NCBI GenBank assembly: GCA_019744975.1
Contig: JAIETP010000012.1
Location: forward strand, 1 to 64,000
Direction of reading: 5' to 3'
Origin: Burkholderiales bacterium
GTDB taxonomy: Bacteria; Pseudomonadota; Gammaproteobacteria; Burkholderiales; SG8-41
Length of the DNA: 64,000 nt
In this document: positions 47,075-55,775 of the stretch, one piece after another
Layout: each line of letters opens with the position of its first letter
How positions within the stretch are numbered: the first letter of the stretch is position 1
Notes under the pieces: model-generated
The model's database searches: none
Seen by the model: only the letters and a program-made list of their open reading frames with translations
Told to the model about the DNA's origin: nothing
Program-made: the position numbers and the translations under genes

Positions 47075-47436
47075 GGCGTTTATCGCCGGCCTCGCTTTTC
47101 GCCATTGTCGCCATCACCCTGTCGTGCCCGGCACAGGCAGGTGATGCAGAGCGGGGCCGGGTGCTCTACGAAAGCCGTTGCATGGCTTGCCATGCCCTGG
47201 ATACGAACCGGATTGGCCCCCGTCACCGTGGTGTATTTGGCCGCATGGCCGGCAGTGTGACCGGTTATGACTATTCGCCGGCACTGCGCAATTCCCGCAT
47301 GGTGTGGGACGAACAAAGCCTGGATCGCTGGCTTGCCGATCCCAAAACGGCTGTTCCCGGGCAGCGCATGTATTACGCCGTGCCGGATTCGCGCGACCGG
47401 GCAGACCTCATCGAGTATCTCAGGCGCAACAACTGA
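47071..47436 (+). CDS. Class I c-type cytochrome
   Basis: A 121-residue periplasmic cytochrome. It has a signal peptide (to about AQAG), the heme motif CMACH near residue 38, and the Met ligand in GQRMYYAVPD near 99. The GRVLYESRC and DLIEYLR segments fit mitochondrial-type cytochrome c. The GTG start overlaps the ferritin-like gene stop by 4 bases, so the two are co-translated. Confidence 0.9.
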   Translation: MRRLSPASLFAIVAITLSCPAQAGDAERGRVLYESRCMACHALDTNRIGPRHRGVFGRMAGSVTGYDYSPALRNSRMVWDEQSLDRWLADPKTAVPGQRMYYAVPDSRDRADLIEYLRRNN

Positions 47437-47513
47437 CTGCGGCCCGCATCCGATCGGCAGTGTCGCCCGTTTATATGGCGTGGCATCTCGATACAACACT
47501 CGGGGGTGTAAAA

Positions 47514-48419
47514 ATGAACGGTTTATCGCGTTATTGGCTGCCGGTCCTGGTGCTGGGATTTGGCATCTTTGTAATCGGCGGTGCGCAGGCGGACACCGGC
47601 AAGCTCCGGCTTACCGGTGGGGTCAATTCGATCGATGGCGTAGCCGGCGGAGGCCTCACGCCGTGGGCAATCATTGGCACGAACGCCAGCGCTGGCGAGC
47701 GCGGTGTAAGCGCCTTCGCGACACGGGTGAAACCGAAGGACTACGCACTGGATGTTTTGGGTGTGGTCGCCGGTTTCAATGACCGCATAGAATTTTCGTT
47801 GGCACGCCAGGAGTTCGACACCAAGGCAACCGGTGCTGCCCTGGGGCTCCCGGGGCTCAAACTGGAGCAGAACATCATCGGCGTTAAAGTCAAGGTGGCG
47901 GGTGAGGCGATCCTGGATAGTGATACCTGGATGCCGCAGATTGCGGTTGGTTTGATCTACAAGGACCTCGACGCCGGAGGCCTGGCGCCAACACTTGATG
48001 CCCTGGGTGCGAAGCAGCACGGCACGGATTTTTATGTCAGCGCGACCAAGCTGTTGCTGGCGCAGAGTGTGCTTCTGAACGGCACCTTGCGTGCCACCAA
48101 GGCGAATCAGAACGGGCTGCTGGGGTTCGGTGGCACGGCTCAGAATGACTACCGGGTTATGCCTGAATTTTCCGTGGCCTATTTGCTGCGCAAGGATCTT
48201 GCCATCGGTGCCGAATATCGCGTCAAACCCGACAATCTGAACCCTTCAATCCTCGGGGCCGGGCTGAAGGAAGATGACTGGAAAGACCTGTTCATTGCCT
48301 GGGCGCCGACCAAAAATGTGGCGCTGACGGCAGCGTATGTGGATTTGGGACGCATTGTTCCGGCGATCCAGTCACGCAAACAGACCGGCTGGTACCTGTC
48401 CGCGCAAGTCTCGTTTTAA
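47514..48419 (+). CDS. DUF3034 family protein, probable outer-membrane barrel
   Basis: A 301-residue exported protein with a signal peptide (to about GAQAD), opening LRLTGGVNSIDGVAGGGLTPW, and repeated amphipathic strands ending in an aromatic residue (WYLSAQVSF), typical of barrels. I assign DUF3034 from the GGVNSIDGVAGGGLTPWA pattern. Function unknown; position suggests an outer-membrane partner for the exported redox proteins. ATG 47514 is chosen; the longer frame covers the cytochrome gene. Confidence 0.8.
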   Translation: MNGLSRYWLPVLVLGFGIFVIGGAQADTGKLRLTGGVNSIDGVAGGGLTPWAIIGTNASAGERGVSAFATRVKPKDYALDVLGVVAGFNDRIEFSLARQEFDTKATGAALGLPGLKLEQNIIGVKVKVAGEAILDSDTWMPQIAVGLIYKDLDAGGLAPTLDALGAKQHGTDFYVSATKLLLAQSVLLNGTLRATKANQNGLLGFGGTAQNDYRVMPEFSVAYLLRKDLAIGAEYRVKPDNLNPSILGAGLKEDDWKDLFIAWAPTKNVALTAAYVDLGRIVPAIQSRKQTGWYLSAQVSF

Positions 48420-48444
48420 TCCATCTTTTTTTGGGGAGTACTCC

Positions 48445-48870
48445 ATGACACGTTTATTGATTACCTTGCTGCTCGCGTTTACTCTGGGCCAGGCATCGGC
48501 ACAGAGTACGGGTAATGACAGTCTCTACAAGGCATTTGGCGAGAAGGCCGGGCTTACGCTTCTGATGGATGACTTTGTCCAGCGGCTGGTGGCTGAGCCG
48601 CGCACACAGGCGTTTTTCAAGAATACCGATCTATCCCGGCTCAAAACGCAGCTGACCGATCAACTGTGCATGCTCTCGGGAGGGCCTTGCAAATACACCG
48701 GGCGCGACATGAAGTCGGCGCATATGGGCATGGCGGTTGGCAAAAGTGAATTCAATGCGCTGGTTGAAGTGCTGCAGGAGGCGATGGACGCAAAAAACAT
48801 CGCTTTTACCGACCAGAACCGGATGCTGGCTCTGCTTGCTTCAATGCACCGCGATATCATCACGAAATAA
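48445..48870 (+). CDS. Exported group 1 truncated hemoglobin
   Basis: A 141-residue globin with an N-terminal signal peptide (LLITLLLAFTLGQASAQS). The body matches group 1 truncated hemoglobins: LYKAFGEKAGLTLLMDDFV, RTQAFFKNTDL, CMLSGGPCKYTGRDM, then the proximal His in MKSAHMGMAV. Export is unusual, since most bacterial truncated globins are cytoplasmic. GGGGAG precedes the ATG. Last gene of the cluster, before a terminator. Possible roles: NO or O2 chemistry in the periplasm. Confidence 0.88.
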   Translation: MTRLLITLLLAFTLGQASAQSTGNDSLYKAFGEKAGLTLLMDDFVQRLVAEPRTQAFFKNTDLSRLKTQLTDQLCMLSGGPCKYTGRDMKSAHMGMAVGKSEFNALVEVLQEAMDAKNIAFTDQNRMLALLASMHRDIITK

Positions 48871-48939
48871 TTTTGAAGCCCACAGCAGATGGCTGTATCG
48901 GAATGATGATTTTTCTGTAAGTGTTTGAATATTAATAAT

Positions 48940-48967
48940 AAAACAGCCACCCCGCAGTGGCTGTTTT
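48940..48967 (+). terminator. Terminator of the ECF operon
   Basis: Perfect 11-base arms AAAACAGCCAC (48940-48950) and GTGGCTGTTTT (48957-48967) around CCCGCA, followed by GTTT. Similar to the terminator after tRNA-Ala, including the shared TGGCTGTTTTGTT. Confidence 0.85.
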
Positions 48968-49079
48968 GTTTACTTTGTGCCGCTGGGCGGATTCGACAGC
49001 AAGCCCCGGGGTGCGCACCGCTGGCGCGCTGGCTAAATTTTGCCCATCAAGCAGAAAATAGCGCAAAGGCCCCCCGATC

Positions 49080-50147
49080 ATGTCCAGCAAAACGGCAATA
49101 CGTGCAGCCACCACCACCGGCGATCCGCGCTGGGCAGCGGTGCTGGCCCGAGATCCGGCGGCGGACGGTCGGTTTTTTTATTCCGTCAAAACCACCGGTG
49201 TGTATTGCCGCCCGTCCTGCGCGTCGCGCACGGCGCGGCCGGAGAATGTGGCCTTCCATGCGACCACTGCGGCCGCCGAGCGGGCGGGTTTTCGGCCCTG
49301 CAAACGCTGCAGGCCGGACCGGCCGGCTGGAGAGCAGGCGGCGCGGGTGGCTGAACTGTGCCGGTGGATTGAACGTGCCGAACAAGTGCCCAGTCTCGCA
49401 ACACTGGCACAACATGCCGGCCTGAGTCCCTGGCATCTGCATCGCGTATTCAAGGCGGTGACCGGGCTGACGCCCAGGGCATACGCTGCGGCGCATCGTG
49501 CGCAACGCGTCAAAACCGGATTGCGTCAAGGCGCCACCGTAACCGAGGCGATTTATGCCGCCGGTTACAACTCCAGTGCGCGGTTTTACGAACAATCGAA
49601 CGCGGTGCTAGGTATGACGCCGAGCCGGTATCGCGCCGGCGGCGCTGATACCGCCATACGTTTTGCCGTCGGGCAGTGCACGCTGGGGGCGATCCTGGTG
49701 GCCGCCAGCGCGCGCGGCATCTGCGCCATCTTGCTGGGTGATGCTGCCGATGCGCTGGTGCGCGACCTCCAGGACCGGTTCCCGCGAGCAGAACTGGTCG
49801 GCGGTGACGCCGGTTTTGAGCGCTGCGTGGCGCAGGTGGTGGGTTTTGTTGAGCAGCCGCGGCTGGGACTGAATCTGCCGCTGGATGTGCGTGGCACCGT
49901 ATTCCAGCTACGCGTGTGGCAGGCGCTGCAAAAAATTCCCGCCGGCACCACGGCGAGTTATGGCGAAATCGCGCAGCGCATCGGTGCGCCGAAATCCGTC
50001 CGCGCCGTGGCCGGCGCCTGTGCCGCCAACGCACTGGCGGTGGTGATACCCTGTCATCGCGTGGTGCGCAGCGATGGCGGGCTGTCCGGGTATCGCTGGG
50101 GTGTTGCGCGCAAACGCGCCTTGCTGGATCGTGAAGCGAAGGACTGA
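49080..50147 (+). CDS. ada: Ada: DNA alkylation response regulator and O6-methylguanine methyltransferase
   Basis: Full three-part Ada (355 residues). The N-terminal zinc domain (about 15-85) has the cysteines of GVYCRPSCASR and RPCKRCRPD. An AraC-type helix-turn-helix region (about 90-185) includes LSPWHLHRVFKAVTGLTP and EAIYAAGYNSSARFYE. The C-terminal methyltransferase has VIPCHRVVRSDGGLSGYRWG with the acceptor cysteine. In E. coli, methylated Ada activates repair genes including itself. Confidence 0.94.
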   Translation: MSSKTAIRAATTTGDPRWAAVLARDPAADGRFFYSVKTTGVYCRPSCASRTARPENVAFHATTAAAERAGFRPCKRCRPDRPAGEQAARVAELCRWIERAEQVPSLATLAQHAGLSPWHLHRVFKAVTGLTPRAYAAAHRAQRVKTGLRQGATVTEAIYAAGYNSSARFYEQSNAVLGMTPSRYRAGGADTAIRFAVGQCTLGAILVAASARGICAILLGDAADALVRDLQDRFPRAELVGGDAGFERCVAQVVGFVEQPRLGLNLPLDVRGTVFQLRVWQALQKIPAGTTASYGEIAQRIGAPKSVRAVAGACAANALAVVIPCHRVVRSDGGLSGYRWGVARKRALLDREAKD

Positions 50148-50204
50148 TGCGTTAATTTTTCTGGTTGCCGCTTATTTGCCGCTTACTGGCCACTTATTTG
50201 CCAC

Positions 50205-50792
50205 TCATTTGCCAAATATCCAGTCCGGCACCGCGCCCCACAGCGCCGCGATGCCGAGCAGCGCAAAAATCAGTGCCGCAACCGCGTGCACGACCGTTGG
50301 CGAAATCCTGCGCGTGGCGATTTCTCCGAGCAGCACCGCTGGCACATTGGCGATCATCATGCCCAGCGTGGTGCCGAGCACCACGGCAGCCAGCGCATCA
50401 AAACGCGCCGCCAGCGCGATGGTGGCGATTTGTGTCTTGTCGGCCATCTCGGCCAGAAAAAACGCAATTACCGTAGCGCCGAATACGCCCAGCGGCGCGT
50501 GCGGCGTTTCGGCCGCGGCGGGATCGAGTTTGTCGGGAATCAGCATCCACACCGCCATGCCGAGAAACGACAGGCCGAGGATCCAGCGCAGCGCATCGGC
50601 GCCAAGCAGGGCTGCGCCCCAGGCGCCGACCGTGCCGGCAAGGGCGTGGTTGGCCAGCGTCGCGACCAGGATGCCGGCGATGATCGGCCACGGTTTTTTG
50701 AAACGCGCAGTCAGCACCAGCGCCAGCAGCTGGGTTTTGTCGCCGATTTCAGCGAGCGCGACGATGCCGGTGGAAATGAGAAAAGCGTCCAT
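50205..50792 (-). CDS. TMEM165/GDT1 family exporter (Mn-type)
   Basis: A 195-residue inner-membrane protein with two copies of the family motif: AEIGDKTQLLAL (near 15) and AEMADKTQIATI (near 118). Bacterial members export Mn2+ and some handle Ca2+. ATG 50792 gives the family start; no Mn riboswitch is evident upstream. Confidence 0.88.
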   Translation of the reverse strand: MDAFLISTGIVALAEIGDKTQLLALVLTARFKKPWPIIAGILVATLANHALAGTVGAWGAALLGADALRWILGLSFLGMAVWMLIPDKLDPAAAETPHAPLGVFGATVIAFFLAEMADKTQIATIALAARFDALAAVVLGTTLGMMIANVPAVLLGEIATRRISPTVVHAVAALIFALLGIAALWGAVPDWIFGK

Positions 50793-51022
50793 GGAGAGGC
50801 TGTGATGCAGGGCGCGGACTGTAGCCGAACGCGCGCCGTGCCGCAATGCGCGGCGGGTCCGTATGCTGTAAGACATACATGGTTTGCAGTCGCGCATTTG
50901 GGTAAGCTGCACGTACACTGCGGGGCAGACAAGATCAGCGCCTTGTTTGCGATTTAAAATTTAAATAAAAACAAATACTTATATTTCCGGCGCTGCGAAG
51001 ATAACTGTATGGATAAACAACG

Positions 51023-52168
51023 ATGACCACAGGCCATGACAACAGCCACGCCGCGCTGCTCGCACAAAGCGTCGGCGATTTCGTGAAACGCGGCGCGGAT
51101 TTGCCGCGGGTGCGTGCGCTGGCGCAGACGCATGCCGAATTCGATCGTACGCAGTGGCGGCAACTGGCCGAACTGGGCTGGCTGGGCGTGCTGGCGCCGG
51201 AATCCTGCGGTGGCCTCGGCCTGGGCCTGGCGGAAGCGGCGATCGTCGCCGAAGGTCTCGGCCGCGCGCTGACGCCGGAGCCCTACACCGCCGTTGCCGT
51301 GCTGGCGGCGCGTGCGCTGGAATTTTCCGCCGAAACGCCCTTGCGCAGGGAACTGCTGACCGGTCTCGTGGGTGGTGAGCTTGTGCCGGTGGTGGCCTGC
51401 CACGAACAGGCGGACGATGTCACCGCCAGCCGCATTGGAACCACCGCGACGCCGTTTGAAGGCGGCTTTCGCGTCAACGGGCAAAAACAATTCGTCATCG
51501 GTGCCGCCGGCGCCGACGGTTACATCGTCAGCGCGGAGGCCGCCGGTGAACTGCAACTGTTGTGGATTCCGCGCGATGCCGCCGGCTGCGATACGGGATT
51601 GATTCCCCTCGCCGACGGTCGCAGTTACGGCACGGTGACCCTGAAGGACGTGGCGGTGCCGCGTGACCATGTGCTGGCGTCCGGCAAGGCGGCGCGCGGC
51701 GCACTGGCTCGCGCGCTGGACCATGCGGCGACCATCGCTTCGGCGGAGCTGGTCGGCGTGATGAAATGCGCGCACGAAATGAGCCTCGAGTACATGAAAA
51801 CACGGGTGCAGTTCGGCAAGGCCATCGGCAGTTTCCAGGTGCTGCAGCATCGCGCCGTCGATCTTTACATCCAGCAGGAGCTGGCCGACGCGGTGCTGCG
51901 CGAAGTGGTGACGCAACTCGACGCGGCACCCGACGACAACACGCGCGCGCTGCACGCCAGCCGCGCCAAGTCGCGCTGCGCCGAAGCCGCGCTGGCGATT
52001 ACCCGCGCCGCGATCCAGTTTCACGGCGCGATCGGCTTCACCGAAGACTGCGACGTCGGCTTGTATGTGAAGCGGGCGATGACCCTGTCGGCGTGGCTGG
52101 GCAACGGCCGCGCGCACCGCATGCGTTATGCACAACTGTCGATGCAAGCCGCCGGGGAGGCCGCATGA
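51023..52168 (+). CDS. Acyl-CoA dehydrogenase (small, N-terminal-shifted type)
   Basis: A 381-residue flavoprotein. It has LAELGWLGVLAPESCGGLGLG at the N-terminus, the middle beta domain and a C-terminal helical domain with TRVQFGKAIGSFQVLQHRAVD and AIQFHGAIGFTEDCDVGLY. No Glu is obvious at the usual catalytic place, as in the partner subunit of paired dehydrogenases. It overlaps the next dehydrogenase by 4 bases (ATGA), so a heteromeric enzyme is likely; substrate unknown. Confidence 0.9.
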   Translation: MTTGHDNSHAALLAQSVGDFVKRGADLPRVRALAQTHAEFDRTQWRQLAELGWLGVLAPESCGGLGLGLAEAAIVAEGLGRALTPEPYTAVAVLAARALEFSAETPLRRELLTGLVGGELVPVVACHEQADDVTASRIGTTATPFEGGFRVNGQKQFVIGAAGADGYIVSAEAAGELQLLWIPRDAAGCDTGLIPLADGRSYGTVTLKDVAVPRDHVLASGKAARGALARALDHAATIASAELVGVMKCAHEMSLEYMKTRVQFGKAIGSFQVLQHRAVDLYIQQELADAVLREVVTQLDAAPDDNTRALHASRAKSRCAEAALAITRAAIQFHGAIGFTEDCDVGLYVKRAMTLSAWLGNGRAHRMRYAQLSMQAAGEAA

Positions 52169-53316
52169 AAGACTGGAATGCACTGGATGACGAAGCTTTC
52201 CGCATGGAGGCGCGCGCATTTTTTGAAGGCGAATTTCCGCGCGAATTCCGTTTCCTGCCGCGGCGCATGCGCTGGCATGAGTGCCGTGACTGGTATCTGA
52301 AACTGTCGAAAAAAGGCTGGCTCGCGCCGAACTGGCCGCGCGAACACGGCGGCATGGGGCTGTCGCCGGCGAAATTATTGATCTACTTCGAGGAAACCGA
52401 ACGCGCCGGCGTCGGCCGCATGCCCGATCAGGGGCTGACCATGGTCGGCCCGACGCTGATCCGTTTCGGCAACGACGCACAGCGCGCGTATTTTCTGCCG
52501 AAAATCATCGCCGGCGACGCGATCTGGTGCCAGGGTTATTCCGAACCCAATGCCGGTTCGGATCTGGCCAGCCTGCGCACCGAGGCGGTACTGGATGGCG
52601 ATGATTACGTCATCAACGGCAGCAAGATCTGGACCTCGATGGCGCACGACGCCACCCACATTTACGTGCTCGCCCGCACCGACAAGCAGGCGAAGAAAAA
52701 GCAGGAAGGCATCAGTTTCCTGCTGGTCGACATGAAAACTCCGGGCATTACTTTGCGCACCATCCGCAACATCGCCGGCCATGAAGAGTTTTGCCAGGTG
52801 TTTTTCGACAATGTGCGCACACCAAAAAAGAATCTGGTCGGCGAGTTGCACAAAGGCTGGACCATCGCCAAAGGGCTTCTCGGTTTCGAGCGGCTCAACA
52901 TAGGCAGCCCGCGGCGGCCGCTGCAAGCGCTGGAAAAACTCGAAGCGCTGGCAGAGGCGCGCGGCCTGATCAATGATGCCGCCTTCGCCGAGCGGCTGAC
53001 GCAGCTGAAACTCGACCTGGCCGACCTCGGTTCGCTGTACGGGCGTTACGTCGAACGCGCGCGCCGCGGCGAAGCGCTGGGGCAGGATGTCTCGATGCTG
53101 AAGGTGTGGTCGATGGAAACCTACCAGCGCCTGTCCGAACTGCTGATCGAGGCCGCAGGGGACTACGGCGCTATCGACGGCGAAGTGGCCATGGACGGAG
53201 CCAGCATTGATGTGCTGTCGCCGTTTTACAACTCGCGGCCGGGCACGATCTACGGGGGTTCCAATGAAATCCAGCGCAACATCCTCGCCAAGTACGTGCT
53301 CAATCTGCCGTCCTGA
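52165..53316 (+). CDS. Acyl-CoA dehydrogenase
   Basis: A 383-residue flavoprotein with GWLAPNWPREHGGMGLSP, WCQGYSEPNAGSDLASLRTEA (flavin-binding), TSMAHDATHIYVLARTD and the C-terminal NSRPGTIYGGSNEIQRNILA. Starts within the stop of the upstream dehydrogenase. Such tandem pairs often act on CoA esters of sterol side chains or aromatic ring-degradation intermediates; which one is not known here. Confidence 0.92.
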   Translation: MKDWNALDDEAFRMEARAFFEGEFPREFRFLPRRMRWHECRDWYLKLSKKGWLAPNWPREHGGMGLSPAKLLIYFEETERAGVGRMPDQGLTMVGPTLIRFGNDAQRAYFLPKIIAGDAIWCQGYSEPNAGSDLASLRTEAVLDGDDYVINGSKIWTSMAHDATHIYVLARTDKQAKKKQEGISFLLVDMKTPGITLRTIRNIAGHEEFCQVFFDNVRTPKKNLVGELHKGWTIAKGLLGFERLNIGSPRRPLQALEKLEALAEARGLINDAAFAERLTQLKLDLADLGSLYGRYVERARRGEALGQDVSMLKVWSMETYQRLSELLIEAAGDYGAIDGEVAMDGASIDVLSPFYNSRPGTIYGGSNEIQRNILAKYVLNLPS

Positions 53317-53332
53317 CGCTGACTGACCTTTC

Positions 53333-55414
53333 ATGGCGCAAGCGCGGGCGGCTCAGGCTGCGGCACCTCATCCCTCGCTGGCCGGGCTCAGCGCCGGCAC
53401 ACTGGCGCGATTGGCAAAACTCGGCATCGCGCGCCGTTTCGATCTGGTGCTGCACCTGCCGCTGCGTTATGACGATGAAACCAGCCTTTGCCCGATTGCC
53501 GATGTATTGCCCGGCGAGGAACTGCTGGTGCAGGGCACGGTCACCGATTGTGACATCAAGTACCGTCCGAAACGACAGCTGGTGTGTCGCATCAGCGACG
53601 GCACAGGCGAACTGACGCTGCGTTTTCTCAATTTCTATGGCAGTCAGGTCAAGACGCTGGCGCCGGGCAATATCGTGCGTGTGTTCGGCAGCGTGCGTAT
53701 CGGACATTTCGGCGCGGAGATGGTACACCCGCGGTATCGCGTCGCGTCAGCAGACGCACCGATCGCCCAGGTATTGACACCGATCTATCCGACCACCGCG
53801 GGCATGGGCCAGGATAGCCTGCGCCGTTTGATTGCGCGTGCGCTGGACAGCGAATCGCTGGCAGAAACACTGCCGTCAAGCTTGCTCGAATCCCTGGGCC
53901 TGCCGCCTTTCGAAGCCGCAGTGCGCCTGCTGCACAATCCGCCCCCCGACATTGCGCAAGCCGCATTGCAGGGCCGTGTGCACCCAGCCTGGCGGCGCAT
54001 GAAGTTTGATGAACTGCTGGCGCAGCAACTGTCGATGCGTGTGCATTACCGGCGCCGCCGCGCGGCCGGCGCGCCGGTGCTGAAGGCGCGCGGCAATCTG
54101 GTGAACGCGTTGCTGCAGCGTTTGCCCTTCCAGCTCACCCGCGCGCAGAACACGGTCCTGGCGCAGATCCGCGAGGACATCGGTCAGGCGCATCCCATGC
54201 AGCGTCTGTTGCAGGGCGACGTCGGTAGCGGCAAGACCGTGGTGGCCGCGCTGGCGGCCCTGCAGTGCGTGGAAAACGGTTATCAGGCGGCGGTGATGGC
54301 GCCGACGGAAATCCTTGCTGAACAGCATTACCGCAAATTCACCGAGTGGCTGGCGCCACTGGATATCAGGGTCGCGTGGATTTCCGGCGGTATCAAAAAA
54401 AGTGATAAAAAACAAATGGTTACAGATGTTGCACTGGGCAGGGCACAAATTGTTGTCGGCACCCATGCACTGTTCGAAGACGAAGTGGTGTTCAAGAACC
54501 TGGGCCTCGCGGTGATCGACGAACAGCACCGCTTTGGCGTGCATCAGCGGCTGGCGTTGCGGATGAAAGGAACAAAATCAAATAAAGGCGCGCAGCCGCA
54601 CCAGCTGATGATGAGCGCGACACCGATCCCGCGCACGCTGGCGATGAGTTATTACGCCGACCTTGATGTATCGGTGATCGATGAGCTGCCTCCCGGACGC
54701 ACACCGGTGGTGACCAAGCTGGTGGCGGAGGAGCGGCGCGATGAAGTGATCCAGCGTGTGCGCGATGCCTGCATCGATGGCCGGCAGGCGTACTGGGTAT
54801 GCCCGCTGATTGAGGAATCGGAAACACTGCAACTACAAACCGCGCTCGATACCCATGCCCACCTGCAGCAGACCTTTCCGGAATTACGCGTCGGCCTGGT
54901 GCATGGCCGGCTGAAATCCGCGGAAAAGCAGCAGGTGATGACAGCCTTCAAGAATGGCGAAGTGCAGCTGCTGGTGGCAACCACCGTGATCGAGGTCGGT
55001 GTCGATGTGCCCAATGCCTCGCTGATGATCATCGAACACGCCGAACGCATGGGCCTGTCGCAGATGCACCAGTTGCGCGGCCGCGTTGGCCGCGGTGCGG
55101 CGGAGAGTACCTGCGTGCTGCTCTACCAGGGCAAGCTGACACCGAATGCGAAGGAACGGCTGAAAGTGATTTACGAACACACCGATGGTTTCGAAATTGC
55201 GCGGCATGATTTGAATCTGCGCGGCCCCGGGGAATTGCTCGGTGCGCGGCAGAGCGGCGTGCCGATGATGCGGTTTGCGGATCTGGCTGTTGATTTGGAT
55301 CTTTTGGATGCGGCGCGGGATGCGGCGGAGATGCTGTTGCGGGATGAACAGGATGCAGCCAAGGCGCATCTTGCTCGGTGGTTGGGTGGGAGGAATGAGT
55401 ATTTGAAAGTGTGA
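53333..55414 (+). CDS. recG: ATP-dependent DNA helicase RecG
   Basis: RecG remodels stalled replication forks and Holliday junctions. The 693-residue protein has the wedge domain (about 45-150, LPLRYDDETSLCPI), then helicase motifs: LLQGDVGSGKTVVAALAAL, APTEILAEQHY, the DEQHRFGV Walker B variant, MSATPIPRTLAM, and GRVGRGAAES. It starts 16 bases after the dehydrogenase. Confidence 0.95.
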   Translation: MAQARAAQAAAPHPSLAGLSAGTLARLAKLGIARRFDLVLHLPLRYDDETSLCPIADVLPGEELLVQGTVTDCDIKYRPKRQLVCRISDGTGELTLRFLNFYGSQVKTLAPGNIVRVFGSVRIGHFGAEMVHPRYRVASADAPIAQVLTPIYPTTAGMGQDSLRRLIARALDSESLAETLPSSLLESLGLPPFEAAVRLLHNPPPDIAQAALQGRVHPAWRRMKFDELLAQQLSMRVHYRRRRAAGAPVLKARGNLVNALLQRLPFQLTRAQNTVLAQIREDIGQAHPMQRLLQGDVGSGKTVVAALAALQCVENGYQAAVMAPTEILAEQHYRKFTEWLAPLDIRVAWISGGIKKSDKKQMVTDVALGRAQIVVGTHALFEDEVVFKNLGLAVIDEQHRFGVHQRLALRMKGTKSNKGAQPHQLMMSATPIPRTLAMSYYADLDVSVIDELPPGRTPVVTKLVAEERRDEVIQRVRDACIDGRQAYWVCPLIEESETLQLQTALDTHAHLQQTFPELRVGLVHGRLKSAEKQQVMTAFKNGEVQLLVATTVIEVGVDVPNASLMIIEHAERMGLSQMHQLRGRVGRGAAESTCVLLYQGKLTPNAKERLKVIYEHTDGFEIARHDLNLRGPGELLGARQSGVPMMRFADLAVDLDLLDAARDAAEMLLRDEQDAAKAHLARWLGGRNEYLKV

Positions 55415-55775
55415 TTTTCCAAAACCGTTCGTTTTGAGCTTGTCGAAGGGCGTGTCGCTACCAGTCTGTTTTCTGTGCTTCAACTTCGCCGGGGGTAGCC
55501 CGGCGGCTAGTCACTTTCTTTTGTGCGGCCAAAAGAAAGTAACCAAAGAAAAGGCCGCCCTGGCTCACCGGCCCTGCGGGCTCCCCTGCGCTGCTCGCCA
55601 AGTCGGGCGGCTGCGCAACTCGCCCTCGCAAAAAACGCGAGGGCTCAGACAGTGCTCGCCGACATCCCCCGACTTGGCTGTGCTGCTCGGCGGTTCACAA
55701 GGGGGAATTAGGTGGCCGCACTATAAATAGAATGGCTTGATGCGATAATCTGGCATCCAAAAATTCAATTCATTT
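55415..55775. repeat. Repeat-rich intergenic region
   Basis: No credible gene in 361 bases. It holds the second copy of the dispersed repeat (55425-55452), a perfect hairpin ACTTTCTTTTG (55513-55523) with CAAAAGAAAGT (55530-55540), a hairpin CCCTCGC/GCGAGGG around an A-run (about 55622-55642), and complementary AAGTCGGG and CCCGACTT blocks further apart. The look is of a structured multi-copy intergenic element known from other proteobacterial genomes. A 98-codon frame here overlaps these repeats and is not convincing. Confidence 0.65.

Noticed and set aside
48871-49079. Duplicated tRNA 3' end marking an island boundary
   Set aside because: Only the terminator sequence is similar to the tRNA flank; no tRNA-derived bases are present.
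50793-51022. Manganese (yybP-ykoY) riboswitch upstream of the GDT1-type exporter
   Set aside because: I looked for the conserved loop motifs by eye and did not find them; a covariance search would settle it.
50954-52480. Minus-strand frame of 508 codons opposite the acyl-CoA dehydrogenases
   Set aside because: Antisense shadow; the dehydrogenase motifs on the other strand are decisive.
55434-55730. Possible 98-codon gene after recG
   Set aside because: Runs entirely through hairpin repeats; such frames in this type of repeat are usually spurious.
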